NCBI RefSeq assembly: GCF_008247605.1
Contig: NZ_CP043420.1
Coordinates: 558,001-622,000, forward strand
Direction: 5' to 3'
From: Kushneria phosphatilytica
Lineage (GTDB): Bacteria > Pseudomonadota > Gammaproteobacteria > Pseudomonadales > Halomonadaceae
DNA length: 64,000 nt
The position numbers and the translations under genes are program-made. The notes under the pieces were generated by a model that was given only the letters and a program-made list of their open reading frames with translations, had not been told where the DNA came from and ran no database searches. Shown here piece by piece: positions 35,494 through 44,201 of this stretch; position 1 is the first letter of the stretch; each line of letters starts with the position of its first letter.

Positions 35494-37710
35494 ATGAGTG
35501 ACAGCATTATCGGCGCCGGCCCCAGACGGATCGACGGGCGCCTCAAGGTATCCGGTGCAGCGCCCTATGCCGCTGACCACTATCCCGACAACATGGCCGT
35601 GGGCTATGGGGTGTTCAGTACCATTGCCAGCGGCCGGATCACCAATCTCGACCTGAGTGAGGCCCGCAGGTCGCCGGGCGTGATCGATATCTACCATCAC
35701 GGCCACTTTCCCTCGCTCTATCACACGCCTTCCTCGATGATGCAGGGCAACAAGGTTGAAGAAACCCGTTTGCCGTTCGAGGATGACCGCGTTTACTACG
35801 AAGGGCAGTTTGTGGCCCTGGTGGTGGCAGACAATCTGGAGAACGCCCGGGCTGCGGCCTACAAGGTGAAGGTCAGCTACGACGAGGACCAGGCGATTGC
35901 CAATCTCGATCAGGGTGTGAAGGCGCACGGTACACAAAAGGGCAAGGGGAACCATTCGCGTGGTAATCCCGAAGCCTCCTTCGCGGGCGCCGCTCACAGC
36001 ATTGATTACACCTATACCACTCCGGTTGAAACCCACAACCCGATGGAGATGCACGCCACCGTGGCCTCCTGGCGGGGCGAGCGGCTGCATGTGTATGAAT
36101 CCTCCCAGGGCGTTCTGCAGGAGAAGGGGGCACTGGCGAAGATCTTTGGTATTGCCCCCAATCAGGTCGAGGTGGAGTCGCCTTTCATCGGCTCGGGATT
36201 CGGCAGCAAACTGTGGATGTGGCCTCATGCCGTAACCGCAGCCGCCGCGTCACGAGAAACCGGTCGTCCGGTGCAGGTCGTGGTGCCGCGACAGCAGATG
36301 TTTACCACGACCGGCCATCGACCCGAGACCCGGCAGCGGCTGCGCCTGGCGACGGATGACCGGGGCCGGCTGGTGTCGATTCGACATGAATCGATCAACA
36401 CCACCTCGTTTACCGATCAGTATGTCGAGACCTGTGGCAGCGTCACCAAGAGTCTCTACTCCTGCGACAATGTACTGGTCAGTCATGAGACCACCCGGGT
36501 CAATCGTGGCACGCCGACCTCGATGCGCGCACCAGGCGCCGCACCGGGGCTGTTTGCGCTGGAATCGGCAATCGATGAAATGGCGAACGAGGCTGGCATC
36601 GATCCGCTCGAGTTTCGCATGAACAATTATGCCGACCGCGATGAGAGTCAGGACCTGCCGTTTTCCAGCAACCACATCAAGGATGCCACTCGGCAGGCCG
36701 CCGAGAAGTTCGGCTGGTCGAAGCGCACGCCCGAGCCGGGTTCAATGCGTGATGGCCACGAGATCGTTGGTTATGGCATGGCAGCCTGCAACTGGGAAGC
36801 GATGCGCTTTCCCTGTGATGCCCGGGTCTCGCTGCGCGCCGATGGCACGGCCTATGTGACCTGTGCCACCCAGGATATCGGGACGGGCACCTATACCATC
36901 GTCGCTCAGGCGGTCAGCGATGTGACCGGCCTGCCGCTGGAGCGGATCACCGTCAAACTGGGCGATACGTCCTACCCCGAGGGGCCGCTGTCGGGCGGAT
37001 CGTGGACCACCGCCACTACGCTGCCGGCAGTGGCCGAAGCCAGCCGCAAGGCGATCGAGCAGCTCAAGAGCCATGCCACTTCCGGGAAGGGCGAGTTTGG
37101 TGATGTGGCTGCCGAAGACCTGAGCTTCGAGAATGGTCAGCTCAGTCACAATGGCCGCTCAATGAATTATACCGAGGTGCTCAATGCCCAGCGGCTGGCC
37201 AGTGCCGACGGCGAGGCGCATACCGGCGGGGCAGACACCAGCAAGTACTCGTTTCGCTCCTTCGGGGCTCACTTTGTCGAGGTGCGCTGGGATCCCGGTA
37301 TCTCCAACCTGCGGGTCAGCCGGGTGGTCAGTGCCATCGATGTAGGTCGAGCGATCAATACGCTGACGGCTCGCAATCAGGTGGAAGGCGCCGTGGTCAT
37401 GGGGCTCGGCATGGCGCACTTCGAGGCGACCGATTACGATTCCCGCAACGCTCGTCCGGTCAACAACAACTACGCCGAATATCTGGTGGCAACTCATGCT
37501 GATCAGCCGGAGATCGATGTCATCCTGCTTGATAATCCGGACTATGAGTTCAACGAGTATGGCGCCCGTGGTATCGGCGAGATCGGCATCACCGGCATGG
37601 CGGCGGCAGTCGCCAACGCGGTCTATCACGCGACTGGTAAGCGGATACGCGAGCTGCCGATCACCAAGGACAAGCTGATGGAGAATATTCCCGAACCGCA
37701 GCGCGCCTGA
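35494..37710 (+). CDS. paoC: PaoC-like molybdopterin-binding catalytic subunit, second copy
   Basis: 738 residues (E. coli PaoC is 732). It begins GAGPRRIDGRLKVSGAAPYAADHYPDNM, with cofactor contacts GSGFGSKLWMWPHA, MRAPGAAPGLFALE and GTGTYTIVAQAVSDVTG. The catalytic Glu is Glu696 in GARGIGEIGITG. It has no signal of its own and would travel with the Tat-tagged PaoA-like subunit. Probable function: broad periplasmic oxidation of aldehydes, often aromatic. AGGAG precedes the start. A strong terminator follows. Confidence 0.92.
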   Translation: MSDSIIGAGPRRIDGRLKVSGAAPYAADHYPDNMAVGYGVFSTIASGRITNLDLSEARRSPGVIDIYHHGHFPSLYHTPSSMMQGNKVEETRLPFEDDRVYYEGQFVALVVADNLENARAAAYKVKVSYDEDQAIANLDQGVKAHGTQKGKGNHSRGNPEASFAGAAHSIDYTYTTPVETHNPMEMHATVASWRGERLHVYESSQGVLQEKGALAKIFGIAPNQVEVESPFIGSGFGSKLWMWPHAVTAAAASRETGRPVQVVVPRQQMFTTTGHRPETRQRLRLATDDRGRLVSIRHESINTTSFTDQYVETCGSVTKSLYSCDNVLVSHETTRVNRGTPTSMRAPGAAPGLFALESAIDEMANEAGIDPLEFRMNNYADRDESQDLPFSSNHIKDATRQAAEKFGWSKRTPEPGSMRDGHEIVGYGMAACNWEAMRFPCDARVSLRADGTAYVTCATQDIGTGTYTIVAQAVSDVTGLPLERITVKLGDTSYPEGPLSGGSWTTATTLPAVAEASRKAIEQLKSHATSGKGEFGDVAAEDLSFENGQLSHNGRSMNYTEVLNAQRLASADGEAHTGGADTSKYSFRSFGAHFVEVRWDPGISNLRVSRVVSAIDVGRAINTLTARNQVEGAVVMGLGMAHFEATDYDSRNARPVNNNYAEYLVATHADQPEIDVILLDNPDYEFNEYGARGIGEIGITGMAAAVANAVYHATGKRIRELPITKDKLMENIPEPQRA

Positions 37711-37736
37711 ACCGTTTCGGGAAAAGACCACTACCG

Positions 37737-37767
37737 CCGCAGGCTGCTACTGGCGCCTGCGGTTTTT
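37737..37767 (+). terminator. Intrinsic terminator after the second Pao operon
   Basis: CCGCAGGC (37737-37744) pairs with GCCTGCGG (37755-37762) over a 10-base loop, followed by five T (37763-37767). It ends the operon cleanly. Confidence 0.9.
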
Positions 37768-37837
37768 CATGGTTGCATGCGCCACGTTCACAGGGCTCCG
37801 CTCGGTTCAGGACGTATCCACTGCAAGGAAGCGCTTC

Positions 37838-38734
37838 ATGTCAACGGGATTGCGTCATCATGGTCGTTTTGATTATCGACCGATTATCGATCGGGATCAC
37901 TGGCGCTGGCCCAACGAAACCGGGCTGGCGGTCTATATCGGTTTCAATCTCGAGCATTTCGCCTTCGGCAGCGGGCGCGGCGCCGGTATCGCGCCGCCGG
38001 CCCCGGAAGGGGAGCCCGATGTGCTCAACTACGGCTGGCGTGAGTACGGCAACCGGGTCGGCGCCTGGCGCTGTCTGGAACTTTTTGAGCGCCTGGGGCT
38101 GCCGGTAGGGGCGATCGCCAATACTGCCATTCTCGATCATTGCCCGGAGCTGCTGGATGCCTTTCACGCGCGCGGCGACGAGATTATCGCGCATGGTCAT
38201 ACCAACGCCGAGCGTCAGGGACAGCTGGCGTTCGAGGATGAGCGGGCGCTGATCGAGCGCTGTCGCGAACGGCTGCATGCCCGTTACGGGCGGGCGCCCG
38301 GAGGCTGGCTGTCGCCGTGGATTTCGGAAAGCGAGCACACGCCCGATCTGCTCGCCGAGAGCGGGTTCGACTATACCCTCAACTGGGCGCATGACGAACG
38401 TCCCGTGCCCCTGTCGACCAGGCACGGCACACTCTGGTCGATTCCCTATCCCCAGGAGCTCAATGACATCCCCTCCATCGTGCCGCATCGCATCAGCATG
38501 ACGGAATTCGTCACCATGGCGCGCGATCAGTGTGATGAACTGCTCGAACAGTCGCGTCATCAACCGCTGGTGATGGGTATCGCCCTGCATCCCTATATCG
38601 TGGGTCAGCCGTTTCGGCTGCCCCAGTTGCGTCTGTTACTGGAGCACCTGGCGAACTACCGCGATCGCGGCCTGCTGTGGTGGAGCACCCCGGGAGAGAT
38701 CCACCACCATGTCACCGAGCTCGGTTCCCGGTGA
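37838..38734 (+). CDS. Polysaccharide deacetylase-like protein (PuuE-like branch)
   Basis: 298 residues without signal peptide. FNLEHFAFGSGRGAGIAPP and DVLNYGWREYGNRVGAWRCLELFERLGLPV match the branch of NodB-homology proteins that includes the PuuE allantoinase; DEIIAHGHTNAERQ and GWLSPWISESEHTPDLLAESGFDY follow in the right order. The His residues of these segments are probable metal ligands. The family cleaves amide or acetamido groups. The ATG at 37838 has AAGGAAG upstream. Since it follows molybdenum hydroxylases and precedes glycerate kinase, a role in purine or heterocycle catabolism is possible but not shown. Confidence 0.8.
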   Translation: MSTGLRHHGRFDYRPIIDRDHWRWPNETGLAVYIGFNLEHFAFGSGRGAGIAPPAPEGEPDVLNYGWREYGNRVGAWRCLELFERLGLPVGAIANTAILDHCPELLDAFHARGDEIIAHGHTNAERQGQLAFEDERALIERCRERLHARYGRAPGGWLSPWISESEHTPDLLAESGFDYTLNWAHDERPVPLSTRHGTLWSIPYPQELNDIPSIVPHRISMTEFVTMARDQCDELLEQSRHQPLVMGIALHPYIVGQPFRLPQLRLLLEHLANYRDRGLLWWSTPGEIHHHVTELGSR

Positions 38735-38862
38735 CAATATATTTCGAGCGTCGTTGTGCGCAACGCGTGGAGCTCGCTTCCCGGGATGGCTTTGGCGTGC
38801 CGGTTGGTCAGCCTGGTCGAGTGGCCTGTAGCTTCGCCACTAACGCGGATACCCGCATGCTG

Positions 38863-40020
38863 CTATGTGCAACTCAAGGGCCCTCGTTCACGACTGGCAA
38901 TAACAAGACGCGCGATCGATTCGGCTCTGTCGGCCAGAAGTTCGGAGCAACGAGAGAGCGCCTCATCGAGTGACAATGGGCCGTCGGCGAGGGCAAAAGC
39001 GGCAGTGATCCCGGCTTCGTGCACGGCCTGCCAGCCTTCACCGAGTCGGCCGACCAGTGCGACCGTTGGCACGCTGTGACGATGGGCCAGACGGGCCACG
39101 CCGATCGGTGTCTTGCCGGCCAGACTCTGACCGTCGAGCTGACCTTCACCGGTCACCACCAGATCTGCCTGCTGCAGCAGCTGCTCGAAACCGACGGTTT
39201 CCATGACCAGTTCGATGCCGGGTTTGAGCCGGGCGCCAAAAAAGGCCAATGCCGCATATCCCATGCCGCCTGCAGCGCCGGCGCCAGGTGTGTTCCGCGG
39301 ATCCTGTTCGAGACGCTGCGCCATGCAGTCGGCCAATTGTGCCAGGCCCTGATCGAGATGACGCACGGTATCGGCGTCAGCGCCCTTCTGTGGTCCGAAA
39401 ACGGCACTGGCACCGCGTTCACCGCACAGCGGATTATCGACGTCGACAGCCGCTTCCACGGTCAATCGTGCCAGACGTGGATCGAGATTCGTATCATCAA
39501 TGCGATGCAGTTCGGTCAGTGCGCCCCCGCCCGGCGGGAGAGGTTGGTCATTGGCATCCAGAAAGCGTATGCCCAGTGCCGTCATCATGCCGGTGCCACC
39601 ATCATTGGTGGCGCTGCCCCCAAGCGTCAGAATCAGATGCTCGGCGCCTTCATCCAAAGCCGCCAGAATCAGTTCTCCGACGCCAAGGGTCGAGGCTTGG
39701 GTAGCGTCGCGCTCATTCCGGCTCAGATGTTGCAGGCCACTGGCTTCGGCCAGTTCGACGATGGCAGTGCGGGTCTTTCCGATCCAGCCCCAGCCGGCCT
39801 GACGCGGGCGGCCCAGCGCATCATGTACCTGACAATTGCGTCGCTCTGCCCGAGTGGCGGCCAGCACGGCTTCAAGTGTCCCTTCCCCCCCATCGCCCAG
39901 CGGACAGGTGGTCAGTGCCGCTTCCGGCAGAGCGCGTTGCAACCCCCGACGAATGGCTTCGGCGGCCTCCCGGGCTGAAAGGGCATCCTTGAAACTGTCG
40001 GGGGCAATCAATACATGCAT
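38863..40020 (-). CDS. Glycerate kinase
   Basis: 385 residues, the GarK/GlxK family. MHVLIAPDSFKDALSAREAAEAIRRG opens the Rossmann-like domain; TLGGSATNDGGTGMMTALG and VTGEGQLDGQSLAGKTPIGVA are the characteristic loops. It phosphorylates D-glycerate with ATP to 2-phosphoglycerate (or 3-phosphoglycerate), the exit step of glyoxylate and glucarate/allantoin degradation. It is convergent with the deacetylase-like gene and upstream of BetT on the same strand, with a BetT terminator between them, so it is transcribed on its own. Confidence 0.93.
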   Translation of the reverse strand: MHVLIAPDSFKDALSAREAAEAIRRGLQRALPEAALTTCPLGDGGEGTLEAVLAATRAERRNCQVHDALGRPRQAGWGWIGKTRTAIVELAEASGLQHLSRNERDATQASTLGVGELILAALDEGAEHLILTLGGSATNDGGTGMMTALGIRFLDANDQPLPPGGGALTELHRIDDTNLDPRLARLTVEAAVDVDNPLCGERGASAVFGPQKGADADTVRHLDQGLAQLADCMAQRLEQDPRNTPGAGAAGGMGYAALAFFGARLKPGIELVMETVGFEQLLQQADLVVTGEGQLDGQSLAGKTPIGVARLAHRHSVPTVALVGRLGEGWQAVHEAGITAAFALADGPLSLDEALSRCSELLADRAESIARLVIASRERGPLSCT

Positions 40021-40116
40021 GATGAACTCGCTCTGTGGGTCGTCTGACTCTTGTCCAGGATAACACCCGGATGGCAGACGTGCCGCTCAGGAGGATGCCG
40101 GCAGACCGAATGGCAT

Positions 40117-40144
40117 AAAAAAGCCCGCGGCCTGGCCGCGGGCT
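40117..40144 (-). terminator. Intrinsic terminator after betT
   Basis: An 11-bp perfect GC-rich stem (AGCCCGCGGCC and its complement around one T, 40122-40144), followed on the minus strand by six U. It lies 24 bases past the betT stop. Confidence 0.92.
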
Positions 40145-40167
40145 GGAGCAAGCGATACCACTGATGA

Positions 40168-42177
40168 TCAGCGGATCAGATGCAGGAAGTGCAGGTGCTT
40201 CTCGTACTGATCGAGAATATCCCCGATCACCTGCTGCTTGGAGTAGCCCATGATGTTGTACTGCTGGCCACCTTCGCGCAGGAAGACTTCAGCACGATAG
40301 TGACTGCGCTTCTCGTTGCTGGTGTTACGCCGGACGCTATTGAGCGTGAAAGAGGGCGCTGCATAGGAGCGCACGCGAACGCCATAGACGAAGTCGATCT
40401 CGTCACCATGTCCCACACGCAGATAACAGCGATCGTCCTCTACGGTGACATTGGTATCGAGTTCCTGCTTCTCGTACTCCTGGCAGACCTCTTTCATGGC
40501 CGGTGCCACTGTCTCATGCAGGAACTTGTTGACCTGTTGACGACGCGGCGAGGAAACCAGCGTTTGCAGACGATCCTGCCAGTAGTCGCTACGACCGGGG
40601 CCGCTGCCGACACGCGAGACGTTGCTGGGCGTGTTCATCATGTGGCGCATGCTGTCCTGCTTGAGCGCCTCGACACGCAGCGCCTTGAACAGCCCATAGC
40701 ATACGGCCATCAGGATCAGTGCAAAGGGCAGCGCCGACATCAGCGATGCAGCCTGCAGAGCTGTCAGTCCGCCGGCGAGCAACAGCGCAAAGGCCACCAC
40801 ACCTTCGGAAACAGCCCAGAAGATCCGCTGCCAGACCGGCGACTCTTCACCGTCCTTGGCGGTCAGCATATCGATGACCAGCGAACCGGAGTCCGAAGAG
40901 GTCACGAAGAAGGTTACGACCAGCACGGTAGCCACGATCGATGAAATCCAGGCCAGCGGGAAACCGTCCAGGAAGTGGAACAGCGCCGTGGAGGTATTGG
41001 CCTGTACCTGTTCAACCAGATGGCTGGTCGTGCCGGTCATGATGCCGTGCAGAGCGGTATCACCGAAGACCGAGAGCCAGACGAAGGTAACGCCCACCGG
41101 TACGAACAGTACGCCAAGCACGAATTCACGAATGGTACGACCGCGTGATACACGCGCGATAAACATGCCAACGAAGGGCGACCAGGCAATCCACCAGGCC
41201 CAGTAGAACAGGGTCCAGCTGCTCATGAAGCTGTCGGTACTGCTATTACCGGTGTAGGCAAAGAGATTGAAGGTCTCGTTAACCACCGAAGAGAAATAGG
41301 TGCCGATGTTCTGAGCCAGCGACTGGAAGATGAACAGGGTCGGCCCGACCAGCAGCACAAAGACCAGCAGGATCACCGCCAACCACAGGTTCCACTCGGA
41401 CAGTCGCCGAATACCACCGTCCAGACCGAGTACCACCGAAGTGGTTGCCATTGCGGTCACTACGGCAATCAGAATGAACTGAACGAAGATGTTCTGTGGA
41501 ATGTCGAACAGATAGTTCAGACCGGAATTGACCTGCATGACACCCAGCCCCAGCGAGGTAGCCACGCCGAACATGGTGCCGAATACGGCAAAGATATCGA
41601 CGGCATAGCCGATCGGACCATGAATGCGCTTGCCGATCAGCGGATAGAGCGCTGAGCTGATGCGCAGGGGAAGACCGTGCCGGAAGCCGAAGTAGGCCAG
41701 TGCCAGGGCTACTACCACATACACACCCCAGGCATGCAGTCCCCAGTGGAAGAAGGTGGTCCGCATGGCCTGTCGGGCTGCCTCGGCACTGCCGCCATCG
41801 CCCATCGGGGGATTGGCATAGTGCATGACCGGTTCGGCCACACCGTAAAACATCAGGCCGATACCCATGCCGGCCGAAAACAGCATGGCGAACCATGAGC
41901 CATAGCTGAACTCGGGCTCACTGTGATCCGGCCCCAGCTTGAACTGGCCGAGTCGGGAGAAGGCCAGCAGCAGAGAGAAAATCAGAAAGACACCCATCGA
42001 GAGCAGGTAGAACCAGCCAAAGGTGTCGATAATCCAGCCCTGAGCAGCACTGAACACCTTGCCGGCCGTATCCGGAGCAATGACCCCGAATAGTACCAGC
42101 GCCAGGATTACAGCTGCAGAAGGGAAGAAAACGGGCGGATTAATCCCCGCCTTGGTAGGCTTTTCGGCTTCTGCCAT
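40168..42177 (-). CDS. betT: High-affinity choline transporter, BCCT family
   Basis: 669 residues. Twelve helices with the BCCT signature FYWAWWIAWSPFVGMFIARVSRGRTI, and FGVAEPVMHY-type and GINVGLG-like regions of the family. A long C-terminal cytoplasmic tail of about 150 residues ends with YSKQQVIGDILDQYEKHLHFLHLIR, close to the end of E. coli BetT (677 residues), and separates it from shorter betaine carriers. It imports choline, the precursor of glycine betaine, an osmoprotectant. The C-terminal tail is known in BetT to tune osmotic activation. No betIBA genes lie next to it here. Confidence 0.9.
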   Translation of the reverse strand: MAEAEKPTKAGINPPVFFPSAAVILALVLFGVIAPDTAGKVFSAAQGWIIDTFGWFYLLSMGVFLIFSLLLAFSRLGQFKLGPDHSEPEFSYGSWFAMLFSAGMGIGLMFYGVAEPVMHYANPPMGDGGSAEAARQAMRTTFFHWGLHAWGVYVVVALALAYFGFRHGLPLRISSALYPLIGKRIHGPIGYAVDIFAVFGTMFGVATSLGLGVMQVNSGLNYLFDIPQNIFVQFILIAVVTAMATTSVVLGLDGGIRRLSEWNLWLAVILLVFVLLVGPTLFIFQSLAQNIGTYFSSVVNETFNLFAYTGNSSTDSFMSSWTLFYWAWWIAWSPFVGMFIARVSRGRTIREFVLGVLFVPVGVTFVWLSVFGDTALHGIMTGTTSHLVEQVQANTSTALFHFLDGFPLAWISSIVATVLVVTFFVTSSDSGSLVIDMLTAKDGEESPVWQRIFWAVSEGVVAFALLLAGGLTALQAASLMSALPFALILMAVCYGLFKALRVEALKQDSMRHMMNTPSNVSRVGSGPGRSDYWQDRLQTLVSSPRRQQVNKFLHETVAPAMKEVCQEYEKQELDTNVTVEDDRCYLRVGHGDEIDFVYGVRVRSYAAPSFTLNSVRRNTSNEKRSHYRAEVFLREGGQQYNIMGYSKQQVIGDILDQYEKHLHFLHLIR

Positions 42178-42212
42178 AAGGAAAGCATCCTGTTTAAGGG
42201 TTATAGATGATA

Positions 42213-42218
42213 ATTATA
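42213..42218 (-). promoter_or_regulatory. Perfect -10 element for betT
   Basis: TATAAT on the minus strand, 36 bases upstream of the betT start, inside the imperfectly symmetric TTATAGATGATAATTATAA (42201-42219). No good -35 sits 17 bases upstream, as often in osmotically induced promoters or those needing an activator. Confidence 0.4.
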
Positions 42219-42452
42219 ACTTATTAATCGCAACGAACACGAAGTCAAAATTGCCTTCACCACCATAGATGACGTGTCAACTTTTGAGTAGCTGCAAACC
42301 CATGGCGTTTGGTTATATCTCTCTTCTGTTGTGCCCGAACAGCCAGGGTGGCGAAGGACGTATGGGAAGTTCTGCTGCTACCTGCCATGCTGATACCCAT
42401 GTGGGTTGCGGGACACATGGCCTGAGATGATCCGCCTGCCGGGAGAAATGCA

Positions 42453-43046
42453 ATGCGTCATGCATGGGGGTGGCTGGTCGTAACAATAATGAGTCTGAGC
42501 GGATGTGCAGGCTATCGTACCGCTGATCCGCTGGCTTTCGAGGGTAGCCGGACACTGTCCGCCAGCTGCCAGCAATCTCACGCTGGGCCGCTGATCAGGC
42601 AGGTGGCTGCCGCTGCCGAAGCGCTGGAGAAAATGGGGTATCAGGTTCGCAGTACCGATGCTGGTCTGGGGCTGGTCAGTGCCGAACGGCGTACATCCAT
42701 GCCGGGCCTGGGCGCGGTCGATGAGCCTTTTATCAGCGGGTGGGGGGGACACTACCGTCGCGGGTTCGGTTTCGGCGCCGGATTCGGCGGCTTCCACAGC
42801 CCGTGGGGTGTTTTTCGCGGAGATCCTGTCAGGGTCGAGCAGGTCTCCGTCGCACCGCTCAGCGTGCCCGAAAGCCACGCTTCGGATACAACGCTCGCGG
42901 TGACCCGGGAAGTCTCGGTAGTCATGCCCGATGGGTACGTGCGTTATCGCGCTCTTGAGCTACCTGATGAGTTCTGCCAGCAACTGCATCAGTCGATCGA
43001 CCAGCTCCTGCATGCGGGATCTGGTGTCATGGAACCGACCTCATGA
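42453..43046 (+). CDS. Lipoprotein with Gly/Phe-rich central part
   Basis: 197 residues. The N-terminus WLVVTIMSLSGCAGYR has a lipobox (LSGC), so the protein is probably lipidated at Cys18. A helix-rich segment (LIRQVAAAAEALEKMGYQVRSTDAGLGLVSAERR) resembles the start of small BON-like or DUF-type lipoproteins, then a low-complexity GWGGHYRRGFGFGAGFGGFHSPWG stretch. Function unknown. Its stop overlaps the start of the next lipoprotein gene as ATGA. Start has GGGAGAAATGCA. Confidence 0.7.
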   Translation: MRHAWGWLVVTIMSLSGCAGYRTADPLAFEGSRTLSASCQQSHAGPLIRQVAAAAEALEKMGYQVRSTDAGLGLVSAERRTSMPGLGAVDEPFISGWGGHYRRGFGFGAGFGGFHSPWGVFRGDPVRVEQVSVAPLSVPESHASDTTLAVTREVSVVMPDGYVRYRALELPDEFCQQLHQSIDQLLHAGSGVMEPTS

Positions 43047-43456
43047 GAAGACGCCCGATATTACCTGGCGGTTGGCGGTCATGGCGGCTCTGGCCACTGC
43101 TGGTGATGATCGCCTGGCTATGTGGCTGCGCTACGGCATCGATGCCGGCCGAGCCAAGGGTGGAGCCGTTTCAGGCGTCTGCTCGGCAGGTGCTGGCCGC
43201 GACGCAGGCTACCCTGGCCGAGCGTGGTTTTGTCATCCTGTATGGCGATCAGACGCTGGGGCGACTGACTGCAGAGTATCCGGGACGACCGGCGCTGACA
43301 CTGGATGCCCGCGTCATTGATGAGGCCACTGGCAGCCGCCTCTCGGTCACGGGAAGGCGAGGTAGCCAGGGGTTGGCACCCCCCGAGCTGGATAATCTGA
43401 TGACGGCTATCCATGAGCGCCTGGGGGAGGGGATCTTTTCCTCACCGGGCTCATGA
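43043..43456 (+). CDS. Small lipoprotein, partner of the preceding gene
   Basis: 137 residues. WPLLVMIAWLCGCATA has a lipobox (WLCGC); the mature part SARQVLAATQATLAERGFVILYGDQTLGRLTAEYPGRPALTLDARVIDE echoes the helix plus Gly-Leu-Thr strand pattern of the first lipoprotein (LIRQVAAAAEALEKMGYQVRSTDAGLGLVSAE), so the two may be diverged copies. Function unknown. It overlaps the preceding gene by 4 bases and the end of the convergent HIT gene by 6. Confidence 0.7.
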   Translation: MRRRPILPGGWRSWRLWPLLVMIAWLCGCATASMPAEPRVEPFQASARQVLAATQATLAERGFVILYGDQTLGRLTAEYPGRPALTLDARVIDEATGSRLSVTGRRGSQGLAPPELDNLMTAIHERLGEGIFSSPGS

Positions 43457-43879
43457 CAGATGAAGATGCAGTGCCTTGAGGGCTTCCAGCTGTTCATGGA
43501 GCCGAAGACTGCCCAATGCTTCCGGCTGACCGTAGCCCCATACCGGCCCGGGCCAGGCGGCATCCTGACGATGACGCAGCAGCACATGCACGTGCAATTG
43601 CGTGACTCTGTTACCCAACGCGCCGATATTGACCTTGTCTGCAGGAAAGGCGTCATGCAGCGCCTGACCGACCGCATCCACTTCCTGCCATAACTGCTGG
43701 CGCTCCGGCGCGGGCAGCTGGAAACTTTCACTGATTGCCGCGCGCTGTGGGATCAGCAGTGTCCAGATAAAGCGAGCATCATTCATCATGCGCCACTGAC
43801 ACAGTGGCAGTTCGCGGATCAACACGCTGTCCTCGGCCAGTTGGTGATGCAGCTCGAATCCTCTGTGTGCTTCATTCAT
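43451..43879 (-). CDS. HIT family protein
   Basis: 142 residues. The nucleotide-binding motif is QLHVHVLLRH (H-phi-H-phi form, with a preceding NIGALGNRV), characteristic of HIT-fold hydrolases and the diadenosine tetraphosphate phosphorylase group; the third usual His is replaced by Leu (HVHVLLRH), so catalysis may depend on another residue. It belongs to the group with an extra N-terminal FELHHQLAEDSVLIRELPLCQWRMMNDARFIWTLLIP. Start has GGAAG upstream. Substrate unknown. Confidence 0.82.
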   Translation of the reverse strand: MNEAHRGFELHHQLAEDSVLIRELPLCQWRMMNDARFIWTLLIPQRAAISESFQLPAPERQQLWQEVDAVGQALHDAFPADKVNIGALGNRVTQLHVHVLLRHRQDAAWPGPVWGYGQPEALGSLRLHEQLEALKALHLHLS

Positions 43880-44201
43880 TACAACGCTTCCATGACTGAT
43901 GGGGGAGCACGCCACTGTTTCCCGACCCGGCATGCAGGACAACGACAATAACTGAAAACATTTATTCCGCCACGACCCTGTGGTGGTGGACTGACCGGGA
44001 TGCAGGATTTACTTTCGCGATAATGAGAAGTATTATCAAACGCATTTCCGGCGTGGTCTCCCACGAGGCGGCTGGTGCTTTCGGTGGCCAAGGCTACGCT
44101 TGTCCATGATCGCCTCCCACCCCGCTGTACTGGCCTCTGACGGGTCGTGATAATCGATAGATGAGTCTCATGCCGTACCCTTTGCGAGTGTCTTTATCAT
44201 C
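43880..44201. other. Regulatory region upstream of the siderophore operon
   Basis: About 320 bases between the HIT gene and the MFS exporter gene. It contains a Fur box overlapping a promoter (see next entry) that would give a leader of about 160 bases. A second AT-rich patch, GATAATCGATAGATGAGTC at 44149, resembles the Fur consensus poorly (about 9 of 19). Confidence 0.6.
44008..44037 (+). promoter_or_regulatory. Fur box overlapping a sigma-70 promoter for the siderophore operon
   Basis: GATAATGAGAAGTATTATC (44019-44037) matches the 19-bp Fur consensus GATAATGATAATCATTATC at 16 positions. TTTACT (44008-44013) and TATTAT (44031-44036), 17 bases apart, form a promoter whose -10 lies inside the box, so iron-loaded Fur would block RNA polymerase. 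Confidence 0.8.

Noticed and set aside
44149..44167. Second Fur box in the iuc leader
   Set aside because: Only about 9 of 19 positions fit the consensus, compared with 16 for the site at 44019.
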